Part shown: positions 1 to 9,021 of the stretch, in pieces
Position numbering within the stretch: position 1 is the stretch's first letter
How the letters are laid out: each line of letters starts with the position of its first letter
From: CAYZJB01 sp964478735
GTDB taxonomy: Bacteria; CLD3; SB21
Direction: 5' to 3'
Length of the DNA: 64,000 bases
Assembly: GCA_964478735.1 (NCBI GenBank)
Contig: CAYZJB010000003.1
Span: forward strand, 1-64,000
Notes under the pieces: model-generated
Databases searched by the model: none
What the model saw: the letters and a program-made list of their open reading frames with translations, nothing else
What the model was told of the DNA's origin: nothing
Made by a program: the position numbers and the translations under genes

Positions 1-27
1 AAACCACTCCTGCATCTCTCCGAGAAT
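1..27. repeat. Imperfect direct repeat, copy 1
   Basis: Positions 1-27 and 118-145 are near copies: 25 of 28 aligned positions agree, with one single-base gap. The shared core reads ACCACTC-CTGCATCTCT. Copy 1 starts at the first base of the window, so the repeat may extend further left. The centres lie about 118 bases apart in a stretch without a convincing gene. They could be remnants of a degenerate tandem gene or flanks of a lost element; nothing else is visible. Confidence 0.5.
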
Positions 28-277
28 TTGGTCAAGTCCATTTTTTTGTGACCAAAATCTGTTTACAAAGAACCTTAGGCGTGCAGTTTCCACCAGAAGT
101 GGGTCAGCCTGTGCTGAAAACCACTCACTGCATCTCTTCGAAAATGATCGTTTCCCAAAGAGCGGCGTAAGATATACATGCATGTGGACGGACTCAAGAA
201 TTTTTTAGAAAAAACAAACATTTCCGTGCTGAAGATTCGAAATGGCGAAAGAGTAGTTACGTTAGCCAAATAATGGC
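28..277. other. Gene-poor stretch without a supportable gene
   Basis: Short open frames exist on both strands, including 64 codons on the minus strand at 75-269 and a plus-strand frame that closes at 271-273. None has a clear ribosome binding site or a recognisable family. Apart from the direct repeat, I see no tRNA, terminator or element boundary here. Confidence 0.4.
118..145. repeat. Imperfect direct repeat, copy 2
   Basis: Second copy of the repeat at 1-27. It differs by one inserted A and two substitutions (C to T and G to A). It lies in the same gene-poor stretch upstream of the outer-membrane protein gene. Confidence 0.5.
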
Positions 278-306
278 TTGACTCTCCAGACCCTTTCTTT
301 TAACTT
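278..306 (+). promoter_or_regulatory. Candidate sigma70-type promoter for the 371 gene
   Basis: TTGACT at 278-283, a 17-nt spacer, then TAACTT at 301-306. Transcription would begin near 313 and give a leader of about 58 nt before the AGGAGG ribosome binding site. The -10 box is imperfect, so this is moderate evidence. Confidence 0.45.
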
Positions 307-370
307 CATTTAAAACCATTCGTTAACTCTTAACTTAATCACGAATATCAGAACCGCCAGAGGAGGTCTT

Positions 371-2980
371 ATGGTCTTGTTACCTATGCGGAGGGGAGCA
401 TTTGCGTTTGCAATCAGTGCGCTTTTAGTCCAGGCAGCATGGGCATATCGTGAGGGGATCATCGTTCATCATCCTCTGCGTGAGGTTTCCGTCGATAAAC
501 CGATTGTCATCGAGACGTCGTTTTTGACGGGTGTCCGTCGTGCGGAAGTGCATTATCGTATCATGGGCGAAGCGGCGTTTCGAGTCAAAGAAATGCGCCA
601 ACGCTCCAACGGATCGTTTGCCGTCGCACTCGACATGTCGGTGCAAACGGGCGACATGGTTGAATATTATATCGCCGCCGAAACGTCGACGGGCGAGGTT
701 CTGACGGAACCCGCGGAAGATCCGGAAGTTCGTCCTCACACGATCAACATCATCCGGCGATCATCGTTCCAGACCGAAGGCATCGAAGCCGTTTTACTGT
801 CGCCGGAACCCGGATCCACGGTCAATCCGGCCGATTTTTTCGTGGCCATTTCGATTTTTGCCGACACGATCGACATTACGAAACTCCAGCTCAAACTCGA
901 CGGCAGCGACGTGACGAAAATGGCCGACGTGACGGCGGAACTCGTGACGTATTCCGGGAAGGGAATCAAGGAAGGCGAACACGAAGTTCGTCTCTGGTAC
1001 GCCGAAAGCGCGGATAACATCATCCTGCTGGCCGAGGCGAGTTTCATTGTGAATACAGAGAGTGCCGAGGATATTTTCAGTGGAAAAGGTTTTTCGCAGG
1101 TCGCCACGCAAAGTGCCGAAATCGGCGAGGGGCCCACGAAATTTGAAGAAGGAAAATTTCACGCAAATTTCCGCTCCGAATACAAAGGTCAAACCAATCT
1201 TGGTACGACGATCAATTATAAACGCGCGGGCGGAGATCTCTCGTACGAAAAAGAATGGTACAGGTTAGGATTTACCGGCGACTGGGATTCCGAAGACGAT
1301 CCGGAAGTCAATCAACCCCTGAGCCGCTATTTGTTCAGCGCGAACCTGGCCAATCGACTTATCGTGGATTTTGGCGATACGTATCCGGTTTTTAGCCCCG
1401 TTACACTTTACGGCACACGCGTACGTGGTATCAGTGCCGCGGTGAATCTCGGAATTTTTAACCTTCAGTTCGTCAACGGTCAAATCAATCGGGCGGTTAT
1501 CTCCAAAGAAGAAAAGGAAAATCGAGATATTGCGACGGCGCTTCTGGCCGATACGCTGGATAATGATACCGTCAGTTTCACCGGCACGTTCCAACGCGAT
1601 ATCATCGGCGGTCGCATCAGCTTGGGGCCGAGCAGCGCCCAGATCGGTCTTTCGGCGTTCAAGGCCAAAGACCGTCAGTCGTCACTGAAATACAATGACG
1701 AGACGAATGCCGCTTTGTTTACCGGACAGACCCCTAAGGAAAACGTAGTGGCGGGCCTCGATGTCAAATTCAGCGCGTGGAACAAACGGGTCAATTTTGA
1801 TGCCAGCGTGGCCACGGGATTGACAAATGAAGACATCACGGGCGGATCCGTCGATCAAGCGACCCTTGCGGCCAGCGACATCGACATCAGCCAGAACACG
1901 ATCGACGCGGTCAGTAACATCATCACCTTCAATACGAATTTGAATCCGTTGCCGCTGGGTGAATTGGATAAGAAAAATCTATTCGCTTATACCGTCGGCG
2001 GAAATATCAACGCCGTGAACAATAATTTTGCCGCCCGTTATCGCTACCACGGCGGATACTTTCAGACCTACGGTGCGTCCGTGTCGCGTGACCTTGAATC
2101 GTTCGAAATCTCCGACCGCATTCGACTGTGGCAAAACCGGATCTTTCTGACTGGATCCTACGCGACGACGTCCAATAACCTGCTTGGTACGAACGCCAAT
2201 ACGCTGGAAACGAAGAACATTGGATTCCAGTTTGCCGCCTATCTGCCGAAGATGCCGACGTTTACTTTTGGTTTCAATACGATCGGGCGAGACAATAATT
2301 TCGATTATGATACAAGTTCCACGAAGTTCGACGAACAAATTGACGGTAGTTCAAAACCGGAGGAAAACACAACGAACATCATCTCGGTTTCTACGAGCTA
2401 CGCGGTTACGGCGTTTGGTCTGCGGCACAACGTCAGCCTCAGTTTCGCCACCAGCGATAAAAAGGAGAAGTCGGATGATATCGGGCAAGTGATAACGACG
2501 GCCGGAGATACGATCGCTTCCTATTACACGGCCTTTGGCGATGCCAATACCAATTCTTTCGGCTTCGGCATGACGACGGAATGGAAGTTTCCGTTGCGAA
2601 CAAACGTAAACCTGAGTTTCACCTCGGGCAAGACGGAAACGCTGGACTCCGCTCAAACCGGCGTTGAAAAAGCGGATACAAGGGCTACCACCTTCGGTTT
2701 ATCCGGCGATTATACTGCCGTCAATAACCAGGACATGAAGCTGAACATCTACGGCGGTCTGGCTATTACGTCGTATGAGATTCCCGGCATCAGCCCGGCT
2801 ACCCTGGTCACGCTCACTCTTGGCCAGCGCTTCAATTTCTACAAGCGTCACACGATCTACCTTGATTTCAACAACACGGGAGGAATCGAAGTCCAACAGT
2901 TTGACGACAGCGGGAACCCGACGGGAACGAAGAAGGAATCCAATCGAATTCTGACGGCACGATACGAGTTCGTGTTTTAA
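371..2980 (+). CDS. Putative outer-membrane beta-barrel protein
   Basis: The protein has 869 residues. An Sec-type signal peptide (about residues 1-25, with hydrophobic core AFAISALLV and an AWA-type cleavage site) directs it out of the cytoplasm. Residues about 26-125 and 130-235 look like two beta-rich Ig-like modules. From about residue 265 on, the protein is alternating polar/aromatic strands, and it ends in YEFVF; a terminal aromatic is the usual BAM-recognised signal of an outer-membrane barrel. AGGAGG at 361-366 supports the ATG at 371. The gene stands alone between its own promoter and a hairpin terminator and precedes the CHASE2 cyclase. I do not recognise a family, so the function is unknown; transport or adhesion are possible but unsupported. 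Confidence 0.7.
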   Translation: MVLLPMRRGAFAFAISALLVQAAWAYREGIIVHHPLREVSVDKPIVIETSFLTGVRRAEVHYRIMGEAAFRVKEMRQRSNGSFAVALDMSVQTGDMVEYYIAAETSTGEVLTEPAEDPEVRPHTINIIRRSSFQTEGIEAVLLSPEPGSTVNPADFFVAISIFADTIDITKLQLKLDGSDVTKMADVTAELVTYSGKGIKEGEHEVRLWYAESADNIILLAEASFIVNTESAEDIFSGKGFSQVATQSAEIGEGPTKFEEGKFHANFRSEYKGQTNLGTTINYKRAGGDLSYEKEWYRLGFTGDWDSEDDPEVNQPLSRYLFSANLANRLIVDFGDTYPVFSPVTLYGTRVRGISAAVNLGIFNLQFVNGQINRAVISKEEKENRDIATALLADTLDNDTVSFTGTFQRDIIGGRISLGPSSAQIGLSAFKAKDRQSSLKYNDETNAALFTGQTPKENVVAGLDVKFSAWNKRVNFDASVATGLTNEDITGGSVDQATLAASDIDISQNTIDAVSNIITFNTNLNPLPLGELDKKNLFAYTVGGNINAVNNNFAARYRYHGGYFQTYGASVSRDLESFEISDRIRLWQNRIFLTGSYATTSNNLLGTNANTLETKNIGFQFAAYLPKMPTFTFGFNTIGRDNNFDYDTSSTKFDEQIDGSSKPEENTTNIISVSTSYAVTAFGLRHNVSLSFATSDKKEKSDDIGQVITTAGDTIASYYTAFGDANTNSFGFGMTTEWKFPLRTNVNLSFTSGKTETLDSAQTGVEKADTRATTFGLSGDYTAVNNQDMKLNIYGGLAITSYEIPGISPATLVTLTLGQRFNFYKRHTIYLDFNNTGGIEVQQFDDSGNPTGTKKESNRILTARYEFVF

Positions 2981-3004
2981 ACGTAGCATCACAATGTTGC
3001 ACGT

Positions 3005-3040
3005 GAGGCTGTTTTCGAATCGAAAACAGCCTCATTCATT
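3005..3040 (+). terminator. Hairpin terminator after the barrel gene
   Basis: A perfect 13-bp inverted repeat (GAGGCTGTTTTCG, 3005-3017, with 3021-3033) has a 3-base AAT loop and is followed by ATTCATTTT. The stem is strong but the U-tract is interrupted, so termination may be partial. It separates the barrel gene from the cyclase. Confidence 0.7.
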
Positions 3041-3065
3041 TTCATAAAACCCCGGAGAATTGATC

Positions 3066-5459
3066 ATGGCGAAAGGAGATTTTAGCCGAAGCCTGCGAGA
3101 GAACACATTGGCCTTTGTGTGCCTCATCGTCGCGCTGCTCGTCTTCGTGCCGAATTTGCTTCTCAAACTCCTGCCGGATTTGAGTGACAATCTGGTTGCG
3201 TTTTACTTGCTGAATATCGGGCTGACGTTCGCCTCCTTGCTGGCTGCCGTTCTCGGCATCTGGGTTGCGGGATTCAAAAGCAAAGTTTTGTCCGGCGTCT
3301 TCATTACGCTTCTGGCCGTATGGCTCGGCAGCTTTTTGACCAACATCAAGGCTATCGAGTCGATGGAGCTGAAAACGCTGGATCAACGGTTTGTGTTCAA
3401 ATATCAGTACGTCTATAAGGAACGTAAATTTACGCCGGAAGAATCGCCCATCATCATCGTCTCGATCAACGATCAGTCCGCAGAGTCCGTTGTCGATCGT
3501 TGGCCGTGGCCGCGTAATTATTACGCTCATTTCATCCGCAACATGAAGGCGGCGGGCGCCAAGGTGGTTGGCATCGACGTGATGTTCGATGCGCCGGACT
3601 ATTCGGGACCGGAAAAAGACGATGAGTTTGCCGCCGCGTTGGCCGAATGCGGCAACGTTGTGCTTGCCGGCAAGGTTTCTAAAGCCGAACAAGCAGGCGG
3701 GCGCGGCCAAGTACAGCAAGCGATCACGCCGCTACCAAAATTTACGGAAACCGGTACTCCGTGGGGGCTTGTCGGAGTGACCAACGATGCCGACGGCGTA
3801 TGGCGGCAGTACCTGCTCGAGGAGTCGATCGAACAGGTGGATAACGTGCAGAAATTTTATTCGTTCGGCATCGAAGTGTTACGCAAATACTATGATCTGC
3901 CGGATGATGCGGAAGTCGAGAACACGGAAACGTATTTCAAATTTGGCGACAAGATCATTCGAAAGTACCGTGATTATTCACTCCTGATCAATTTCCAGGG
4001 TCCTCTGAAAACGTTTCCGTACAAATCGTTCGACGTCTGCGTGGACGATGCGGCGTTCGATTTGAAACCCGAGTTCGATACGGACGCGTTCGATATGGAG
4101 GCTGATCCCGACCTCGGAATACCGGCCGGTCTGCTCCACTCGGGATTTTTCAAAGACAAGATCGTACTCCTCGGAGCCGAGCTGGAGGAACTGCACGACG
4201 TGTTTTCCGTGCCGATCTCGGAGACGCGCAACATCGAGGGACAGAAGCTGGAAACGCTGATGCCTGGAGTCGAGATCCACGCGAACGCGATTTACACGAT
4301 GATGACCGACGATTACATCACGATTCAGTCCGACGTGTGGCGCGTCATCGTCGTGACGTTGACATGCTTCATCGTTTATTTGCTCGTCAGCCGTTTGCAA
4401 AAACCGCTGCTGGCCCTGCCGCTGTTCATCCTGATTGTGGCCGCCATTGTCGTCGGGGCATTTTACCTGTTTGTCAGCCATAACGTTCACATGCAGATCG
4501 TGACGCCGCTGCTCGCCGTGGGGTTCACGTATGTCGGCAATACCCTTTTTCAGTATCTCGGTGAACGTCGCGAAAAAGCAACGATCCGAAACGCGTTTGG
4601 CCGTTATCTGCCGGAGAAAGTCGTCGCGCAGTTGATCGAGAACCCGGGCCTTCTCAAACTCGGCGGTGAGGAACGCGTCCTGTCCATCCTGTTTTCCGAT
4701 GTGGCCGGTTTTACGACGATCAGCGAAAAACTTACGCCCGTTCAGCTCGTTCATTTACTCAACGAATACCTGACGGCGATGACCAATATCATTACGAAGT
4801 ATGACGGAATTATCGATAAATATGAAGGGGACGCCATCATGGCAGAATTCGGGGCGCCGCTTCAGGATGATGAACATGCCGTCAAGGCGTGCCACGCCGC
4901 ACTCGAAATGCAGGAGAAACTGGTGGAAATGCGCGTCAAATGGCGAAAAGAGGGACGTCCTGAACTCCACGCCCGGGCGGGAATCAACAGCGGCAACGTT
5001 GTACTTGGCAACATGGGTTCGGAATCCGTATTCGATTACACCGTGATGGGCGACAACGTGAATCTCGCGTCGCGACTCGAGGGAGCCAACAAGGAATACG
5101 GCACGTACATCATGATCTCCGAATGGACGCAGGCCTTCGTCAAGGATCACATCATTACGCGTGAATTGGATTTGATTCGCGTCAAAGGAAAAGAAAAACC
5201 GGTGAAAGTCTTCGAAGTGCTCGCCCGTGCCTCGACCGGTATTTCCAGTACCATGAAAAAAGTGCTGGAGAACTACAATCAGGGACTGGCCGCTTACCGA
5301 CAGCAACGTTGGGATGAAGCGATCGTGTGCTTCAAAGCTGCCATCAATGCCAAAGCCGAAGACGGTCCTTCGCAGGAATATCTCAAACGATGCGAGGCCT
5401 TTAAGAAAGAACCGCCGGAGGAGGGATGGGATGGCGTCTTTACCATGAAGACCAAGTAA
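3066..5459 (+). CDS. CHASE2-domain adenylate cyclase with C-terminal TPR-like tail
   Basis: A class III nucleotide cyclase of 797 residues, an integral inner-membrane receptor enzyme. N-terminal hydrophobic helices (about 10-100) precede an extracytoplasmic CHASE2 sensor (about 105-400; DQRF and the SINDQS strand are typical), then three more helices (about 425-500) and the catalytic domain (about 530-715). Metal-binding aspartates are D545 (FSDVAGFT) and D589 (YEGDAIM). K585, with the Asp of FDYTVMGD, is the pair that selects ATP over GTP in this family. VNLASRLE holds the transition-state Asn and Arg. All key residues are present, so an active adenylate cyclase is likely. The tail resembles one or two TPRs. 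ATG 3066 is preferred to TTG 3060 because CCGGAG lies at proper distance. The sensed ligand is unknown. Confidence 0.9.
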   Translation: MAKGDFSRSLRENTLAFVCLIVALLVFVPNLLLKLLPDLSDNLVAFYLLNIGLTFASLLAAVLGIWVAGFKSKVLSGVFITLLAVWLGSFLTNIKAIESMELKTLDQRFVFKYQYVYKERKFTPEESPIIIVSINDQSAESVVDRWPWPRNYYAHFIRNMKAAGAKVVGIDVMFDAPDYSGPEKDDEFAAALAECGNVVLAGKVSKAEQAGGRGQVQQAITPLPKFTETGTPWGLVGVTNDADGVWRQYLLEESIEQVDNVQKFYSFGIEVLRKYYDLPDDAEVENTETYFKFGDKIIRKYRDYSLLINFQGPLKTFPYKSFDVCVDDAAFDLKPEFDTDAFDMEADPDLGIPAGLLHSGFFKDKIVLLGAELEELHDVFSVPISETRNIEGQKLETLMPGVEIHANAIYTMMTDDYITIQSDVWRVIVVTLTCFIVYLLVSRLQKPLLALPLFILIVAAIVVGAFYLFVSHNVHMQIVTPLLAVGFTYVGNTLFQYLGERREKATIRNAFGRYLPEKVVAQLIENPGLLKLGGEERVLSILFSDVAGFTTISEKLTPVQLVHLLNEYLTAMTNIITKYDGIIDKYEGDAIMAEFGAPLQDDEHAVKACHAALEMQEKLVEMRVKWRKEGRPELHARAGINSGNVVLGNMGSESVFDYTVMGDNVNLASRLEGANKEYGTYIMISEWTQAFVKDHIITRELDLIRVKGKEKPVKVFEVLARASTGISSTMKKVLENYNQGLAAYRQQRWDEAIVCFKAAINAKAEDGPSQEYLKRCEAFKKEPPEEGWDGVFTMKTK

Positions 5460-5461
5460 GA

Positions 5462-5499
5462 AAACGGGAGTCCGAGTTGCGTCAAAATAAACGGGAGTC
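5462..5499 (+). repeat. Two identical 11-bp direct repeats upstream of the gap promoter
   Basis: AAACGGGAGTC occurs at 5462-5472 and 5489-5499, 27 bp start to start (about 2.5 helical turns). It begins just after the cyclase stop codon and ends 8 bp before the -35 box of the gap promoter. The placement suggests an activator or repressor site; the identity of any factor is not visible. Confidence 0.55.
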
Positions 5500-5507
5500 A
5501 AAATCGG

Positions 5508-5536
5508 TTGACTTTGACGGGGACGACAAATATATT
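5508..5536 (+). promoter_or_regulatory. Promoter of the gap-pgk-tpiA operon
   Basis: TTGACT at 5508-5513, a 17-nt spacer and TATATT at 5531-5536. Predicted start near 5543 gives a leader of about 83 nt. A small CCGC-GCAA-GCGG hairpin at 5593-5604 lies close to the gap start codon. Confidence 0.7.
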
Positions 5537-5625
5537 ACGCCGCCTTTTCAAAGGCTTGCAAATAAAAGACATAGGCTAATTCACTTGTATTACCGCGCAA
5601 GCGGGATTATTGATAAGGTTCGAAC

Positions 5626-6684
5626 ATGGCGATTAAAGTAGGAATTAACGGATTTGGCCGAATCGGCCGGCTGGCGTTCAATGCACTGGTCGACAAAGGC
5701 CTTTTGGGCAAAGCCATTGATGTAGTTGCGGTCGTCGATATCGTGACGGACGCAAAGTATTTTGCCTATCAACTGAAGTATGACTCCATCCATGGAAAAT
5801 TTAAAGGCGAGCTTCGAACGGAGAAAAGCAAGCCGGACCTTGAGGACGACGACGTTCTTGTTGTCAACGGACACAAAATCAAGTGCATCATGGCAACCAA
5901 AGAACCCTCACAGTTGCCATGGAAGGACCTCGGCGTGGATTACGTCATCGAGTCGACGGGACTTTTTACGAGCGCCGAGAAAGCGGGTGGCCATCTGACC
6001 GCCGGTGCGAAAAAAGTCATCATTTCAGCTCCGGGAAAAGGCGACGTCAAAACGATCGTGCTGGGTGTCAACGAAAACGAATACGACGCGGGGAAACATC
6101 ACGTGATTTCCAATGCGTCCTGTACGACGAATTGCCTTGCGCCGATCGTACACGTGTTGATGAAAGAAGGTATCGGGATCGAAACCGGGCTGATGACGAC
6201 CATTCACTCCTATACGGCGACGCAGAAGACGGTCGACGGACCTTCCAAAAAAGACTGGCGCGGCGGACGTGCAGCGGCGATCAATATTATCCCGTCCACG
6301 ACCGGCGCAGCGAAAGCGGTCGGCGAAGTGATTCCGGCATTGAAAGGCAAACTGACGGGGATGTCCTTCCGAATTCCCACACCCAATGTGTCGGTCATCG
6401 ATCTGACGTTCCGGGCGACTCGGGATACCTCGATCGAGGAAATCGACGGACTGATGAAAAAAGCGTCGGAAACCTATTTGAAAAATATTCTCGGCTATTG
6501 CAATGAAGAAGTCGTGTCGACAGATTTTATTCATGATGAACGTTCCTCGATTTACGATTCGCTGGCGACCCTTCAGAATAATCTCAAAGGTGAAAAGCGG
6601 TTTTTCAAAATCGTCTCCTGGTACGACAACGAGTGGGGATATTCCAACCGCGTCGTCGAATTGTTGATGAAAATTGCGGGGTAA
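5626..6684 (+). CDS. gap: Glyceraldehyde-3-phosphate dehydrogenase
   Basis: Cytoplasmic glycolytic enzyme that converts glyceraldehyde 3-phosphate, NAD+ and phosphate to 1,3-bisphosphoglycerate. NAD-binding motif INGFGRIGR begins at residue 7. Catalytic Cys166 is in SNASCTTNC, and His194 in TTIHSYTATQ is its activating base. At 352 residues it is about 20 longer than common bacterial GapA. The extra sequence (KYFAYQLKYDS and KEPSQLPWKDLGVDY regions) resembles, from memory, the glycosomal-type GAPDH of trypanosomatids and related bacterial forms. The Asp of VVDIVTD favours NAD over NADP. It opens the gap-pgk-tpiA operon, two bases before the likely pgk start. Confidence 0.97.
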   Translation: MAIKVGINGFGRIGRLAFNALVDKGLLGKAIDVVAVVDIVTDAKYFAYQLKYDSIHGKFKGELRTEKSKPDLEDDDVLVVNGHKIKCIMATKEPSQLPWKDLGVDYVIESTGLFTSAEKAGGHLTAGAKKVIISAPGKGDVKTIVLGVNENEYDAGKHHVISNASCTTNCLAPIVHVLMKEGIGIETGLMTTIHSYTATQKTVDGPSKKDWRGGRAAAINIIPSTTGAAKAVGEVIPALKGKLTGMSFRIPTPNVSVIDLTFRATRDTSIEEIDGLMKKASETYLKNILGYCNEEVVSTDFIHDERSSIYDSLATLQNNLKGEKRFFKIVSWYDNEWGYSNRVVELLMKIAG

Positions 6685-6686
6685 TC

Positions 6687-7883
6687 GTGCGCAAGCTCAC
6701 GCTCGACAACGTTGATCTTTCGAACCAACGGGTCCTGCTTCGCGTTGACTTCAACGTTCCGCTGGACGACCATCTCAACATTACGGACGATACGCGCATC
6801 CGCGAGTCACTGCCTACGATTAAAAAAATCCTGTCGTCGTCGGCCCGGCTGATCATCATGAGCCATCTCGGTCGGCCCAAGGGAAAGAAAAACCCGAAGA
6901 TGAGCCTTGGACCCTGCGCTGAAAAATTGTCGCAATTGTTGGGTCAGTTTGTGACCATGGCGCCGGACTGCATCGGACCGGAGGTTCAACAACTGGTGGC
7001 CTCGATGAAACCGGGTGACGTGTTGATGCTCGAAAATCTCCGATTTTACGAAGCCGAAGAAAAAAATGATCCGGAGTTTGCTGAAGAACTGGCGTCGCTG
7101 GGCGATATCTACGTCAACGATGCGTTCGGGACCGCCCATCGCGCGCACGCGTCGACGGAGGGAGTGACCCGGTTTTTCAAACGAAACGTGGCCGGCTATC
7201 TGATGGAAAAAGAAATCGATTACCTCGGCCGGGTGATCGGGGATGCCCGCCGGCCGTTCGTCGCGATCATCGGCGGAGCCAAGGTATCCGGCAAGATCGA
7301 CGTGATAGAAAACCTCATGGAGAAAGTCGATACGATTTTGATCGGCGGTGGAATGGCGTTTACGTTTGCACGCGTGGCCGGGTATGAAATTGGAAAATCA
7401 TTATACGAAGCCGATCGTGCTGAAATGGCAAAATCGTTGATCGAACGGGCCAAAAGCGGTAAAACGAAAATTATTTTCCCGGTCGATACCGTGGCCGCAA
7501 CTGCCTTCGATAACGCTGCCGCGCAACGGACGGTGGAAATCAATAAAATTCCGGCGGACCATATGGGAATGGACATCGGTCCGGCGACGGTGAACCTGTT
7601 TCGGGATTCCATCCTGTCGGCCCGCACCATCGTATGGAACGGTCCCATGGGTGTTTTTGAAATGCCGAATTTTGCCGGCGGAACCCGTGCGATCGCCGAG
7701 GCACTGGTCGAAGCGACGTCAAAAGGAGCGACGACGATCGTCGGCGGCGGTGACTCCGCAGCGGCCATGGTCGAGTTCGGTCTTCAGGATAAAGTATCCC
7801 ACGTTTCGACAGGCGGCGGTGCGTCGCTTGAATTTTTGGAGGGCAAAACGTTGCCCGGATTGGCAGCCTTGACCGATGCCTAA
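6687..7883 (+). CDS. pgk: Phosphoglycerate kinase
   Basis: Transfers phosphate from 1,3-bisphosphoglycerate to ADP. The motifs run in family order: RVDFNVPL, SHLGRPKG, LENLRFY, GTAHRAHAST, GGAKVSGKI, WNGPMGVFE and GGGDSAAA. Starting at GTG 6687 gives 398 residues, the normal length. An upstream in-frame ATG at 6633 would add 18 residues lying inside gap that have no family counterpart, so GTG is preferred. The start lies 2 nt after the gap stop, and the end overlaps tpiA by 8 nt, so the three are translationally coupled. Confidence 0.97.
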   Translation: MRKLTLDNVDLSNQRVLLRVDFNVPLDDHLNITDDTRIRESLPTIKKILSSSARLIIMSHLGRPKGKKNPKMSLGPCAEKLSQLLGQFVTMAPDCIGPEVQQLVASMKPGDVLMLENLRFYEAEEKNDPEFAEELASLGDIYVNDAFGTAHRAHASTEGVTRFFKRNVAGYLMEKEIDYLGRVIGDARRPFVAIIGGAKVSGKIDVIENLMEKVDTILIGGGMAFTFARVAGYEIGKSLYEADRAEMAKSLIERAKSGKTKIIFPVDTVAATAFDNAAAQRTVEINKIPADHMGMDIGPATVNLFRDSILSARTIVWNGPMGVFEMPNFAGGTRAIAEALVEATSKGATTIVGGGDSAAAMVEFGLQDKVSHVSTGGGASLEFLEGKTLPGLAALTDA

Positions 7884-8652
7884 GTCCAAGCGGAGAAAAT
7901 TTATCGTCGGCAACTGGAAAATGCATAAGACGCCGGCAGAAGCGATGGCGCTGGCGCGTGCATTGCGGATCAAGGTGTCCGACGTGAAAAAAACACGAAT
8001 CGGCATCTGTCCGCCGTTCATCGATATTCCCGCCGTCGTGGATATCCTCAAAGATTCGTCGATTGTGGTAGGCGCTCAAAACCTGTCGCATCAGCCGGTA
8101 GGAGCGTGGACGGGTGAGATTTCAGCGCCGATGTTGCGGGACGCCGGGTGCATGATCGTCATTGTCGGGCACTCTGAACGGCGTCAGCATTTCTATGAAG
8201 AGGACGATCGGATCAACGATAAACTAAAGATTGCGCTGGAGTACGGGCTCGAGCCCATTTTGTGCGTCGGAGAAACGCTGGACCAGCGGCTTGCCGATCA
8301 GACGGCTGAGGTAATTAAACGGCAGATCCAAGGGAGTTTGGCCGGGATGACGAAAGATCAGATGAGCCGGGTGATCATTGCGTATGAACCGGTCTGGGCG
8401 ATCGGAACGGGAAAAAACGCGACGGTTCAGGAAGCCGAAGATGTGCACCGGTTCATCCGGGGTTTGATTTCCGAAGCATACGGCGCTGCAGTAGCCGACC
8501 GGTTGACTATTCAGTACGGGGGCAGCGTGAAGGCCGATAATGCCGAAAGTTTGCTGAGTTCGTACGAAATCGACGGCGCGCTTGTTGGCGGGGCAAGCCT
8601 CGATGCCGATTCGTTTGCCGCTATTGTTCGTGCAGCGGACCCATTTTGTTAA
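7876..8652 (+). CDS. tpiA: Triose-phosphate isomerase
   Basis: Interconverts dihydroxyacetone phosphate and glyceraldehyde 3-phosphate as a TIM-barrel dimer. GNWKMHKTP carries the substrate-binding Asn and Lys, VGHSERR the catalytic His, AYEPVWAIGTGK the catalytic Glu and its mobile loop, and YGGSVKADN the phosphate-binding loop. 258 residues is normal. The start codon lies inside the end of pgk (8-nt overlap). The gene is followed 18 nt later by secG, an order common in many bacteria. Confidence 0.97.
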   Translation: MPKSKRRKFIVGNWKMHKTPAEAMALARALRIKVSDVKKTRIGICPPFIDIPAVVDILKDSSIVVGAQNLSHQPVGAWTGEISAPMLRDAGCMIVIVGHSERRQHFYEEDDRINDKLKIALEYGLEPILCVGETLDQRLADQTAEVIKRQIQGSLAGMTKDQMSRVIIAYEPVWAIGTGKNATVQEAEDVHRFIRGLISEAYGAAVADRLTIQYGGSVKADNAESLLSSYEIDGALVGGASLDADSFAAIVRAADPFC

Positions 8653-8670
8653 AATCATTAAGGAGAAGAT

Positions 8671-8970
8671 ATGTTTGCAGTTCTTTTAGTATTTCACATT
8701 ATCGTTTGCGTCCTGCTGGTGATTGCAGTACTGATGCAATCCAGTAAAGGCGGTGGACTGGCGGGAACGTTCGGAGGTACATCGACCGCTTTTCTGAGCG
8801 GACGACAGGCCGCCGATACGTTGACCAAAGCGACCGTCGTTCTGGCCATTTTGTTCGCTTTGCTGAGCATCGGTCTTAACGTGACCTATGTCCGTGACGG
8901 CAGCGACGAAAAGGGCATCATCGAAAGCCAGTTGGACGAGGGTACGGCTCCGAGCCTGCCGGGTCAGTAG
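8671..8970 (+). CDS. secG: Preprotein translocase subunit SecG
   Basis: Small inner-membrane subunit of the SecYEG channel. 99 residues with two hydrophobic helices (about 2-22 and 52-72), joined by the typical QSSKGGGLAGTFGGT loop. AAGGAGA precedes the ATG. It follows tpiA at 18 nt and precedes tRNA-Leu, a conserved arrangement that supports the call. Confidence 0.93.
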   Translation: MFAVLLVFHIIVCVLLVIAVLMQSSKGGGLAGTFGGTSTAFLSGRQAADTLTKATVVLAILFALLSIGLNVTYVRDGSDEKGIIESQLDEGTAPSLPGQ

Positions 8971-8979
8971 TATTTTTGG

Positions 8980-9007
8980 TTGATTCTTTTGGTCTGAGAT
9001 TTATATT
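8980..9007 (+). promoter_or_regulatory. Promoter of tRNA-Leu
   Basis: TTGATT at 8980-8985, a 16-nt spacer, TATATT at 9002-9007. The predicted start near 9014 is about 8 nt upstream of the mature tRNA 5' end. Confidence 0.55.
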
Positions 9008-9021
9008 TTAGATCAATACTT

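Noticed and set aside
75..269. 64-codon minus-strand reading frame near the left end
   Set aside because: No ribosome binding site, no recognisable family, and it spans one copy of a direct repeat; better explained as chance.
3060..3065. TTG start at 3060 for the cyclase
   Set aside because: ATG at 3066 has correct spacing from the GGAG ribosome binding site.
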